Source: a virus
Reading direction: 5' to 3' (one strand)
Virus record (IMG/VR): IMGVR_UViG_3300017969_000053
Coordinates: 1-34,780 of that record
DNA length: 34,780 bases
Part shown: positions 1-6,948 of the stretch, piece after piece
How the letters are laid out: every line of letters begins with the position of its first letter
How positions within the stretch are numbered: position 1 is the stretch's first letter
The notes under the pieces: model-generated
Databases searched by the model: none
What the model saw: only the letters and a program-made list of their open reading frames with translations
Told to the model about the DNA's origin: nothing
Program-made: the position numbers and the translations under genes

Positions 1-40
1 ATCCGTTGGCTAAACACAGTGTGTCGCCTCCTCAATGCTT
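1..40 (-). promoter_or_regulatory. Possible ribosome binding site and GTG start of a next leftward gene
   Basis: Downstream of the leftward GIY-YIG gene the minus strand shows GAGGAGG followed nine bases later by GTG at 17-15, giving five open codons before the window edge. This could be the start of another gene in the leftward operon. Only 17 bases of coding sequence would be visible, so it is very uncertain. Confidence 0.2.
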
Positions 41-481
41 TTATAGAGGGGGTATGTCTAAATTATTTTGGAGAGATTCAGTAAGTGCCTTAGATCCGCC
101 CACTCGGACGTTTATTATGCCATTGTAATATTCATCAGTTAACAGAACTTTTCTGTTAAACTGTTCTTGTGCCTCTAGGTATGACAATTGACCTCGGGTT
201 GTGCAAAAATATAAGATTTCTCTTGTAAAGTTTTCTTCGCCAAGTTCATTTACATCTGCTTGTAGTTTATCTGATGAGCCCCAATATGTACGCCAATCGC
301 TTTCTACAGTACTTCGCCTTTTACGCTTTTTGCCTTTTAATGGTGGTCTAGTTTTTTTAAATTGTGCTAATTTTTTGCCAATATATTTTTTGCCATTAGT
401 CAGATTTGTAATGAGGTATACAAATCCAACAATTCCTTCAGGAATTTCTTTTACAAGTTTTCCTTGGTATGACCAATGCAT
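41..481 (-). CDS. GIY-YIG family endonuclease-like protein (146 aa)
   Basis: Small protein of the GIY-YIG nuclease superfamily, which includes the T4 Seg homing endonucleases. Visible motifs are VYLI (residues 21-24) followed by KYIGKK (32-37), a very basic loop (38-57), a candidate catalytic Glu in SYLEAQEQF (100-108) and Asn in YYNGIIN (118-124). It lacks an obvious separate DNA-binding domain, so it may be a free-standing minimal nuclease rather than an active homing enzyme. It is the last complete gene of the leftward operon, 46 bases after the phosphomannomutase gene. No strong Shine-Dalgarno sequence precedes the ATG at 481. Family membership is fairly clear from the motifs; homing activity and target are unknown. 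Confidence 0.75.
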   Translation of the reverse strand: MHWSYQGKLVKEIPEGIVGFVYLITNLTNGKKYIGKKLAQFKKTRPPLKGKKRKRRSTVESDWRTYWGSSDKLQADVNELGEENFTREILYFCTTRGQLSYLEAQEQFNRKVLLTDEYYNGIINVRVGGSKALTESLQNNLDIPPL

Positions 482-527
482 ACGTTACTATATATCACAT
501 GTCCTCATAAATCTACTGATTATGGTA

Positions 528-1232
528 TTAAAAGTTACTTTTTAAAATTTCATAAGTGTGTTGCCAATTTTTTACTTGATATACTGTGCCATTGTTTAAG
601 TTATTAACTGCAACCGCTAGTGCAAAATCATTGCCACCAGGATTGCATTTGTCGCCAAAAAAGTAAATGTCTTGCTCTTTATCTATGCCATTTAATACTT
701 GTGACTTATCCTTGCCCTTTTCAAAAATATCAATACCAGTTTCTCCACCAATAACAGCATCTAACCTTGAAAACTTTTGGTTAATTTTTGCTGCTAGTGT
801 GTTTCTCGCATTGTGTTTTTCGTCCCAGGGTATAAAGATTTTTCTGTCTTCTACTGTTGCGTTTCTGCCAGGGATACTTACGTTTACTGTGCCTATTCTT
901 TTTTCTATATGTCTGCCAGTTTTATGTGGATAATTAAGTTTTTCAAGTTCGTTAATAAAGTATTGTTCTTCTTGTTCGTTTATTTGCCAGTCTGATTTGT
1001 ATGTTTCTGTGCCTTTAACAAAATGATGATTGCCACTACATGCAAATATAGCTACAAATTTATCACTTAAATCTTTGCCTAATTGTTCTTCTACTTTTGG
1101 ATAGTCACTACCAGTGCAAATATAGCATGAGTTTTTGCCGGCAAAATCATGCATAAATTGCTTAAAATCTGTGTCGATATATTGACGAGCATCTGTTAAT
1201 GTGCCGTCTAAATCAAAAAGGTAGTTCTTCAT
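528..1232 (-). CDS. Eukaryotic-type (HAD superfamily) phosphomannomutase-like enzyme (234 aa)
   Basis: Likely interconverts mannose-6-phosphate and mannose-1-phosphate in the cytoplasm. HAD motif I is LFDLDGTLTDAR (residues 5-16), with nucleophile D7 and acid/base D9. TGSDYPKVEEQLG (40-52) matches the second conserved block of alpha-PMM enzymes. KRIGTVNVSIPGR (111-123) carries R112 and R123, and R130 follows. This 11-then-7 residue spacing is the same as that of the three substrate-binding arginines of human PMM2 (R123, R134, R141). FFGDKCNPGGNDFAL (191-205) is the metal-binding motif IV. The length agrees with the family (about 245 aa). The start overlaps the preceding small gene by 20 bases, suggesting translational coupling. 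A broader sugar-phosphatase role cannot be excluded, but the match is to PMM rather than generic HAD phosphatases. The product could feed GDP-mannose synthesis or glycosylation. Confidence 0.85.
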   Translation of the reverse strand: MKNYLFDLDGTLTDARQYIDTDFKQFMHDFAGKNSCYICTGSDYPKVEEQLGKDLSDKFVAIFACSGNHHFVKGTETYKSDWQINEQEEQYFINELEKLNYPHKTGRHIEKRIGTVNVSIPGRNATVEDRKIFIPWDEKHNARNTLAAKINQKFSRLDAVIGGETGIDIFEKGKDKSQVLNGIDKEQDIYFFGDKCNPGGNDFALAVAVNNLNNGTVYQVKNWQHTYEILKSNF

Positions 1233-1500
1233 CGTCGTCTTCTATAACTCCATTGTTATACAACTTAGCCCAGATGTCAATCGGAATATTTCCGTTATCT
1301 CTCACATCTGTTCTTTTTTTACTAGTAGTTAAAGTAATTCCACTCATGGTTGATGTTATAGACGACAAATCTAGTGTATCTAGTGTTGTGTCTACATAAT
1401 CAGATATAGTAACTGTGAGATCATCAGTACTATGCCAAGTACTATCTGTATCAATATTAATTGTTGAAATTGATGTACCCATGTAATCTTCAGGTTTCAT
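1213..1500 (-). CDS. Small acidic hypothetical protein with C-terminal PIDIW motif (95 aa)
   Basis: Function not recognised. The start was placed at the ATG at 1500 (MKPEDYMG) because GGAGG lies five bases upstream of it. A longer in-frame ATG at 1548 would add 16 residues but has no such site. The protein is rich in Thr, Ser and Asp, ends in DDDEELPF, and contains IPIDIWAKLYNNG near its C-terminus. The upstream neighbour ends with a very similar LLPIDIWYKVYGGG. The ATG overlaps the neighbour's TGA by 11 bases and the gene's 3' end overlaps the phosphomannomutase start by 20 bases, so it is embedded in one operon. The shared motif suggests a common partner or duplicated origin. Confidence 0.65.
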   Translation of the reverse strand: MKPEDYMGTSISTINIDTDSTWHSTDDLTVTISDYVDTTLDTLDLSSITSTMSGITLTTSKKRTDVRDNGNIPIDIWAKLYNNGVIEDDDEELPF

Positions 1501-1690
1501 AACCACCTCCATAAACTTTGTACCATATGTCAATCGGTAACAATCCACGTGTAAGAATGAATATAGGATGATCTGCTGCTACTCGACTTCGAATAGTTTT
1601 ACCGCCATCAGGGCTTTCATGTATCATTGGCCCTTTTACTTTTTCTTGTAGCCAAGTAAAATTTCCTGTTTCAATATTAGGCGGCATCAT
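1490..1690 (-). CDS. Small hypothetical protein with C-terminal PIDIW motif (66 aa)
   Basis: Function not recognised. The reading frame begins with tandem ATG codons (1690 and 1687) inside the last codons of gp46, whose stop is at 1677, so translation is probably coupled. The C-terminus, LLPIDIWYKVYGGGYET, matches the C-terminal motif of the next gene (IPIDIWAKLYNNG). The rest shows no transmembrane segment or signal peptide. Small proteins in this position between recombination genes occur in T4-like phages, but I cannot name this one. Its reality is supported by the tight overlaps on both sides and by the shared motif. Confidence 0.6.
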   Translation of the reverse strand: MMPPNIETGNFTWLQEKVKGPMIHESPDGGKTIRSRVAADHPIFILTRGLLPIDIWYKVYGGGYET

Positions 1691-3452
1691 CTACAAACTC
1701 CGTGTCAGTACTAAACGTGGTAAACCCATTTTCTTTTGTAACTTGCAAGATAGTATTAACACGGCCTTGCAATTCATCTCTGTGTGAGATAAGAAAAATG
1801 TTTTTACCACGTTCACGTTCAATCTTTTTAAGAACGCTAAGTGCAGCATCTACACCATTAGTGTCCATACCGCTATCCACAAGTTCATCAATAGCTAAGA
1901 AGTTAAGTGGTGTATTCATAGTTTCAAATACGTCTCTGAAACTCCAGCTAAGACCAAGAATAAGTCGATTTCGTTCACCACGTGACAAGTTATCAAAATC
2001 TAGTTCACGACCGAGTTCTGTAATTTCTACACTCAAGTCACTTAAAAACTGTACTTCATGTGGCAATCCTAGTTTAGTTAGATAGTAAGCAAGTCTGCTG
2101 TTTAAGTATTGCAAGTTTTGTTCAATAATGCGTTTACGGATAAACGAGTCTTTGTTTGTTAATAGTTTGTACAAGAAATCCTGATGTTCTCTTAACTTAA
2201 CTAGATCGTTCATAGTTTCCCAACTAACTTCTTGGAGTGCAGTTTCCTTTAAACTGTCAATTTGTTCTTGATAAGTGTCACTTTCATTTTCTTTGTTATT
2301 ATATTCTGTGCGTAAATTGTCAACTTGACTCTGATGTTGGTATGCTTCCTGTTCTGTATTATATAGTGTTACAGGCATTGTTCCAAGTTCACCCAACTGT
2401 TCAAGTGCACTTTGATATTCAGTTTTAAATGTAAAATCGTTATTAATTAGGTCTTGTGATTCTTCTACTGCTAACCGCTTTGCTTTGAGTATTTCTTCAT
2501 GCTTATTGTCATGAATTTTCTGCCCACAAGCATAACATTCATGTTGCTCGGTTGCTAACAAATCCTTCTGCGCTTTTTCTAGACGTTTCTTTTCTCTGTT
2601 AATAGCATTATCTAGCTTTGTAATTTCTGCCTCTAATGTGCTTATTTGTGACTTCTTATCGAGGTAATCTGCTAACAGTTTATGATTTGCCAGTTCTTGT
2701 TCAATATCAATTTTTTCTAATACGTTTATTGCATTTTCTAATTCTTGCAGTGACTCTTGTTTTTTGCTTTGCCACATCGCCTGTCTACGTTCAAGATCAC
2801 TGATACTTTTCTCAATTGTGGCATTTGAATCTTCAACTGCTTTAATACGATACTCTTCTTCTTTAATTGCATCTTTAGTCAGCCTTTGCTGTTCTTTCAG
2901 AGCTTCTGCTTTTTCACTAAGCATAGTAATGCCTAGCAGTTGTTCAATAATAGCTCGCTGATCGTTAGCTCGCATACTAAGAAATGGCTCTGTATATGTA
3001 TTTAATGCGACAATGTGTTTGAACATGTCATGCGACATTCCAAACAGTTTTTCTACTGCTTCTTGAGTTTGGCGGTTTTCGCCCTGCGCTTCATTGCCAT
3101 CATCAGTGTTAATATTGTCAACATAAAATTTAAATATATTTGGTCTACGTCCTCGTTCAATACGATATCGTACACCATCCTTTTCAAAATCAAGTGTAAC
3201 CAACATTCCTTTACCATTTGTTTTGTTGATAAGGTTGTCTTTACGTATATTAGTTAGTGCATTTCCATACATTGCGTATGATAATGCATTGATAATTGTT
3301 GTTTTTCCGGTACCGTTACGACTTCCGTCACCTCCTAGGTCCATATTATTGCCTAGTACGAGGGTAAGGCCGTTATCACTAAACCGAACGGCCTGTGTAA
3401 CGTTGCCAACACTCATAAAGTTTTTAATTGTGATGTCTTTAATAATGATCAT
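1677..3452 (-). CDS. 46: gp46-like recombination endonuclease subunit, SbcC/Rad50-type ATPase (591 aa)
   Basis: ATPase subunit of the phage Mre11/Rad50-type complex that processes DNA ends for recombination-dependent replication. The Walker A motif is GDGSRNGTGKTT (residues 41-52). A long coiled-coil region (about 180-440) is interrupted by a zinc hook, CYAC (306-309). The ABC signature LSRGERNRLILGL begins near residue 489, Walker B LNFLAIDEL lies near 518-526, and the H-loop is ISHRDE near 557. The length is close to that of T4 gp46 (560 aa). The ATG overlaps the gp47 stop codon (ATGA), which fits stoichiometric co-translation of the two subunits. All expected catalytic motifs are intact, so the enzyme is probably functional. 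Confidence 0.95.
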   Translation of the reverse strand: MIIIKDITIKNFMSVGNVTQAVRFSDNGLTLVLGNNMDLGGDGSRNGTGKTTIINALSYAMYGNALTNIRKDNLINKTNGKGMLVTLDFEKDGVRYRIERGRRPNIFKFYVDNINTDDGNEAQGENRQTQEAVEKLFGMSHDMFKHIVALNTYTEPFLSMRANDQRAIIEQLLGITMLSEKAEALKEQQRLTKDAIKEEEYRIKAVEDSNATIEKSISDLERRQAMWQSKKQESLQELENAINVLEKIDIEQELANHKLLADYLDKKSQISTLEAEITKLDNAINREKKRLEKAQKDLLATEQHECYACGQKIHDNKHEEILKAKRLAVEESQDLINNDFTFKTEYQSALEQLGELGTMPVTLYNTEQEAYQHQSQVDNLRTEYNNKENESDTYQEQIDSLKETALQEVSWETMNDLVKLREHQDFLYKLLTNKDSFIRKRIIEQNLQYLNSRLAYYLTKLGLPHEVQFLSDLSVEITELGRELDFDNLSRGERNRLILGLSWSFRDVFETMNTPLNFLAIDELVDSGMDTNGVDAALSVLKKIERERGKNIFLISHRDELQGRVNTILQVTKENGFTTFSTDTEFVDDAA

Positions 3453-4456
3453 AGGGTGTTATAGATATCCACTAGCATTTTTTTGTCTATCATTTCGCTG
3501 TCGACAGCGTTAAGACTATTATACACGATTTGGTCCACATTTTCAACTTCTAAATCGTCTACTTGGCGCCAATCTTGCGCATGTTCTTCTTTTTTACTTG
3601 GCATAAGTGTGATGTCACGTAACTTATATTGGTTAGCAAATGTCTCTTTAATAAAGTTTGCTTCTTCATAGGTAATGTTAACATCAAGTACAGCACGACA
3701 GTATGTTTTGTTGTTTAGTACATTATCAGCATCATCTATTAAACGGCTAAGTGGTGTAGTCCTATATCTAGGACCATCAAAATCCATATACTCAGGCTTA
3801 CCGCCCCATTCTAACTTCATCATGCCACGGTCGTCGTCCCATGCATCTGCATAATTGTGTGGAAATGGAGAACCAAGGTAATGAATATTGCCTTTGTGCT
3901 GACGTTTGTGGAAGTGTCCACTGAAAACATATTCAGGACCTGATAGATGCTCTGTATTTAAGCCGCCATGATCTGGCATTTCTACCATAGCATTCATTTT
4001 AAAGTGTGGGAGTTCAAAGTGCCCAAACATATACTTGGCTTTAATTTTATAAATCTTCTTCCACTCGTCGCCAACTAGCCAAGGAATAAGTGCTACATCA
4101 TCTTGTACTAATATATCTTCGATAAGATCTACATTATTAAATAATCCAGCATAAGGCAAACTATTCAAGTCACGCTTTTCTCGATAGTATAAATCATGGT
4201 TGCCCATAATCATATACACACGCTCAAAGTTTTCACTTAATTTGCGAACATTGTTTACACTGTAATTAAGGGTGCTTACATTCACACCTGCTCTATGATG
4301 ATGCCAGTCGCCTAGAAAAATACATGTTTCACAGTCTTTGCTGTTTGATATGAACCAGTCAACAAACTCAGCACAATCATCGTTGTGTTGTCTACTATTA
4401 TTCTTGTTCCCGAAGTGTATATCGGTAAAACAAGCCGCTCGATTAAAAAATGTCAT
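3449..4456 (-). CDS. 47: gp47-like recombination endonuclease subunit, SbcD/Mre11-type nuclease (335 aa)
   Basis: Metallophosphoesterase nuclease that pairs with gp46 to resect DNA ends. The metal-binding motifs appear in order: FTDIHFG (D12, H14), FLGDWHHHR (D50, H52), MGNHD (N86, H87) and SGHFHKR further on. The length matches T4 gp47 (339 aa). The gene follows gp55 with a 35-base gap and overlaps gp46 by four bases (ATGA). No strong Shine-Dalgarno sequence is visible before the ATG at 4456. Gene order and motifs together make the assignment secure. Confidence 0.95.
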   Translation of the reverse strand: MTFFNRAACFTDIHFGNKNNSRQHNDDCAEFVDWFISNSKDCETCIFLGDWHHHRAGVNVSTLNYSVNNVRKLSENFERVYMIMGNHDLYYREKRDLNSLPYAGLFNNVDLIEDILVQDDVALIPWLVGDEWKKIYKIKAKYMFGHFELPHFKMNAMVEMPDHGGLNTEHLSGPEYVFSGHFHKRQHKGNIHYLGSPFPHNYADAWDDDRGMMKLEWGGKPEYMDFDGPRYRTTPLSRLIDDADNVLNNKTYCRAVLDVNITYEEANFIKETFANQYKLRDITLMPSKKEEHAQDWRQVDDLEVENVDQIVYNSLNAVDSEMIDKKMLVDIYNTL

Positions 4457-4491
4457 AAGTCCAGAATATAACTAAGTTGTTGATAAGTCAA

Positions 4492-5370
4492 CTAGAAATT
4501 AGTGCCCGTTGCTTCTTTACGTTCTTTTTCCATTTGATCATCCCACTTCGCTTTTTCAGCTGCTTCGTGATCAAGTTGTCGGCTAAAGCTAGGATTGAAT
4601 CCGTTTTCTTGTAGTAAATCATCACGTATGTTTTGATTCCTTTTTTCCAAGTTTAGTATTCTAGTAAAACTATTAGTTACAACGGCAGTATAGTATGCAA
4701 ATGGATTTTGGCTTTTTGCTTCGTTAAACTTTAAGCCAATTTGACTTAGTTGTAACAATGCATGACTTCGCATTTCGTCTACATATGTATACCCACGCCA
4801 GTTGCTACGCATACTATAACGCTCACATAGTTTTATGTACATCTTGGCAAGTTCATTTGTTGTGGTTCCATGTTGTGTGTTAAATTTACCATTGTCTAAA
4901 CCGCCTTCCCAATGACTGCGAACCACTTCACGTAATTCTCCATTAGATGTGGCATAGTGCTTAAATGGTGGGAAATTTGTTTTTGTATGTAAGTCAGCTT
5001 CGCTTTTGGGGTTAGTTTTTCTCTTGGGTTCATCAGGAACATGTTCATATGTCATTACTCTATAAATTAAACTATTAATGTCTACATCTTCTGGATTAAC
5101 ACGAGTGTCTGCTTGCTTTGGTTTATCCTTAGCACGCCGACCTTCTTCTTGCCATTTTTTGTATGCACGTTCATAACCTTCACTACTTAATTGGTGTGCA
5201 CGGTTTTCCCTAGCTTGTTGTACAACGTTAGGATCAAAAATGTCCTGATAGTCGTCTACAATGATGTCAAAACGTTCATATTCGTTGTCTAGCAAATAAC
5301 AATATGTCATTTTGCTCTTGTGTATTTCTTTTAACATGTCTTTATTATTAAGATAGTTTTGTTTCCTCAT
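4492..5370 (-). CDS. 55: gp55-like sigma factor for late transcription (292 aa)
   Basis: Probable T4-type late sigma factor, which directs host RNA polymerase to TATAAATA late promoters. The C-terminal half holds the sigma region 2-like segment: YIKLCERYSMRSNWRGYTY, then DEMRSHALLQLSQIGL, then NPFAYYTAVVTNSFTRILN and LEKRNQNIRDDLL (about residues 178-254). An N-terminal part of about 150 residues makes it longer than T4 gp55 (185 aa). I start it at ATG 5370 because AAGGA sits seven bases upstream and because the promoter -10 box at 5395-5400 would place the transcript start downstream of the alternative ATG at 5406. It heads the leftward operon with gp47 and gp46. The exact gp55 assignment, as against another phage sigma-like factor, is good but not certain. 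Confidence 0.78.
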   Translation of the reverse strand: MRKQNYLNNKDMLKEIHKSKMTYCYLLDNEYERFDIIVDDYQDIFDPNVVQQARENRAHQLSSEGYERAYKKWQEEGRRAKDKPKQADTRVNPEDVDINSLIYRVMTYEHVPDEPKRKTNPKSEADLHTKTNFPPFKHYATSNGELREVVRSHWEGGLDNGKFNTQHGTTTNELAKMYIKLCERYSMRSNWRGYTYVDEMRSHALLQLSQIGLKFNEAKSQNPFAYYTAVVTNSFTRILNLEKRNQNIRDDLLQENGFNPSFSRQLDHEAAEKAKWDDQMEKERKEATGTNF

Positions 5371-5394
5371 TAAAAAATCCTTTAAATCCTTTAT

Positions 5395-5422
5395 AGTATA
5401 GCACATTCAGAAAAAATGTCAA
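5395..5422 (-). promoter_or_regulatory. Sigma70-like early promoter for the gp55-gp47-gp46 operon
   Basis: On the minus strand TTGACA (5422-5417) is followed after 16 bases by TATACT (5400-5395). This is a near-consensus host-type promoter placed just upstream of the gp55 Shine-Dalgarno sequence (AAGGA, 5382-5378). Transcription would begin near 5388, giving a leader of roughly 18 bases. It supports early expression of the leftward genes by unmodified host RNA polymerase. Confidence 0.7.
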
Positions 5423-5448
5423 TTGGTTAAACTAGTACTTTATAAAAC

Positions 5449-5456
5449 AATAAATA
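5449..5456 (+). promoter_or_regulatory. Late-promoter-like octamer (AATAAATA)
   Basis: AATAAATA differs by one base from the T4 late -10 element TATAAATA. It lies 19 bases before the ATG of the first rightward late gene, in the divergent gap. AGGAG (5464-5468) follows as the ribosome binding site. It would drive the rightward baseplate block. Confidence 0.5.
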
Positions 5457-5475
5457 GTTATATAGGAGACCTACC

Positions 5476-6066
5476 ATGAGATATTCGCAACTAATTGAAG
5501 CAGAAGCAACTGATATTGCAGTTTTTTACGGCGGCAGATTCCAGCCTATGCACAGTGGACATTTTCAAGTTTACATGGACCTTGTTCGTAAGTTTGGCTC
5601 TGATAACGTATTTATCGCTACTACAATTGCCAAGGATGCAACACCTGAAAAAGATCCATTTAGTTATGAAGAAAAAACTGGACTTATGAAAGAAATGTTT
5701 GGCATACCCGCAGATAAAATTATAAGAACTAGTCCGTATCAGCCTGATCTAGCTGCAACAGGTAAAGACCCAAACAACACTGCATTACTGTTGGTGTTTA
5801 GTGAAAAAGATGCAGGACGTCTTAAAACAGGCGGATATCTTAGAATGTACAACGACGGTGAACAGTTGGTGAGTAGTGATGAAGCAGGCTACATTTATAC
5901 TGTTCCTGTTAAAGATGATGGACGTAGTGCTACTACATTTAGAAATACAATGCGAATGGATGGTGTTTCTGAAAATGACAAACAAGAAGCATTTACAGAT
6001 TTCTTTGGTACATTTAATCCTAAAGTATATAATTTTGTTAAGGATAAACTAAATGGCGGTAGCTGA
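5476..6066 (+). CDS. Nucleotidylyltransferase (HxGH family) with a possible capsid-targeting N-terminus (196 aa)
   Basis: Member of the cytidylyltransferase/adenylyltransferase superfamily, which transfers a nucleotidyl group from an NTP to a phosphorylated substrate. GRFQPMHSGH (residues 20-29) contains the HxGH signature and GRSATTFRN (149-157) matches the ISSTxxR-type motif. The substrate (for example nicotinamide mononucleotide or a phospho-sugar or phospho-alcohol) cannot be told. The first residues, MRYSQLIEAEA, closely resemble the T4 capsid-targeting sequence (internal proteins start MKTYQEFIAEA) and include LIE|A, which fits the gp21 protease consensus (L/I)xE|(A/G). The gene sits first in the late block behind a late-type promoter and a good AGGAG site, unusual for a metabolic enzyme. 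It overlaps the next gene by 14 bases. Confidence 0.85.
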   Translation: MRYSQLIEAEATDIAVFYGGRFQPMHSGHFQVYMDLVRKFGSDNVFIATTIAKDATPEKDPFSYEEKTGLMKEMFGIPADKIIRTSPYQPDLAATGKDPNNTALLLVFSEKDAGRLKTGGYLRMYNDGEQLVSSDEAGYIYTVPVKDDGRSATTFRNTMRMDGVSENDKQEAFTDFFGTFNPKVYNFVKDKLNGGS

Positions 6067-6649
6067 TAGCAATAGAGCTAGATTAACAGCACTAAGTGGT
6101 TTGTATTTTGCAGGCCCCGCCGCTGTTCTGCAACGAACAAGTGGTGTTGTTTTTCCTAATCAACCTGATATTGTTTACAACCAGAGTGTAAACTACACTC
6201 CTTATAATTTAACACACACAAACTACACAACTTATGCATATGCGAATACTCCTAGTCCTACACTTCAATTAACAGCGCAATTTAGTAATGTTACTGCTGA
6301 AGAGCACTCATATACACAAGGTGTTATACACTTTTTGCGTAGTGTAACTAAAATGTTTTATGGATTAGGCGATGTAAGTTCTACACCAACTGCTGGCACT
6401 CCGCCACCAGTGTTGAGATTTAGTAGTTTTGGTACAAATCAGTTCAGTATGGTTCCAGTTGTGGTTGGAAACGTGAGTATTCCTTATCAAAGTGATACTG
6501 ACTTAGTTGAACACAATGGTATAGCATTGCCAGCCCTCCAAACCATTGCTTTAGATTTACTAGTAACAGTTAATCCTGCAAAACAAAAAAGACAGTTTAG
6601 TAAAACACAGTTTGTTAGTGGTAGCTTATATGGCGGAGGATTTATTTAA
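6053..6649 (+). CDS. 48: gp48-like baseplate tail tube cap protein (198 aa)
   Basis: Probable baseplate protein at the junction with the tail tube. The visible signature is the segment EEHSYTQGVIHFLRSVTKMF followed by a Pro-rich stretch with PPPVLRFSSFG and then FSMVPVVVGNVSIPY, as seen in gp48/gp54-type proteins of marine T4-like phages. It is shorter than T4 gp48 (364 aa) and gp54 (320 aa), so it may be a minimal version. It starts inside the end of the nucleotidylyltransferase gene (AAGGAT upstream) and its TAA overlaps the gp53 ATG (TAATG). The neighbourhood gp48-gp53-gp5 supports the call. gp54 is the alternative. Confidence 0.7.
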   Translation: MAVADSNRARLTALSGLYFAGPAAVLQRTSGVVFPNQPDIVYNQSVNYTPYNLTHTNYTTYAYANTPSPTLQLTAQFSNVTAEEHSYTQGVIHFLRSVTKMFYGLGDVSSTPTAGTPPPVLRFSSFGTNQFSMVPVVVGNVSIPYQSDTDLVEHNGIALPALQTIALDLLVTVNPAKQKRQFSKTQFVSGSLYGGGFI

Positions 6650-6948
6650 TGGCAACCTATCGTGATGCAAGTAATTATTCAGTAACAAAACTTAATAGAA
6701 AGTATTTAGATGTATACAGTCCAAAACTGACACTGGAAACACTTTCACAAGAAACTAAAAAAATACGTATAGGAAACAGGTATAACAGACGTCCTGACTT
6801 GTTAGCACATGACTTGTATGGCAACAGTAGGTACTGGTGGATATTTGTTCACTATAACAGAGAGGATCTTGTTGACCCTATAAATGATTTTGTTGCGGGG
6901 AAGGTTATTGTTGTTCCTAGCAAGCAAGCCGCAACTGGAGTTAGTTAA
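6649..6948 (+). CDS. 53: gp53-like baseplate wedge protein (99 aa)
   Basis: Baseplate wedge component. RPDLLAHDLYGNSRYWWIF (residues 48-66) is the family hallmark, followed by REDLVDPINDFVAGKVIVVP, which resembles the LysM-like C-terminal end of gp53. It is shorter than T4 gp53 (196 aa), like marine versions. The start codon overlaps the previous stop (TAATG) and its own stop overlaps the next ATG in the same way, so these baseplate genes are translationally coupled. Confidence 0.9.
   Translation: MATYRDASNYSVTKLNRKYLDVYSPKLTLETLSQETKKIRIGNRYNRRPDLLAHDLYGNSRYWWIFVHYNREDLVDPINDFVAGKVIVVPSKQAATGVS

Noticed and set aside
11-27. Short palindrome ACACAGTGTGT as an operator
   Set aside because: Only five base pairs each side, no second copy seen, and too near the window edge to interpret.
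1501-1548. Longer start (ATG 1548) for the 95-aa protein
   Set aside because: GGAGG sits directly before ATG 1500, and the longer form would overlap the upstream gene much more.
5371-5406. Longer gp55 start at ATG 5406
   Set aside because: It lies upstream of the expected transcript start from the TTGACA/TATACT promoter and has no ribosome binding site; ATG 5370 has AAGGA at good spacing.
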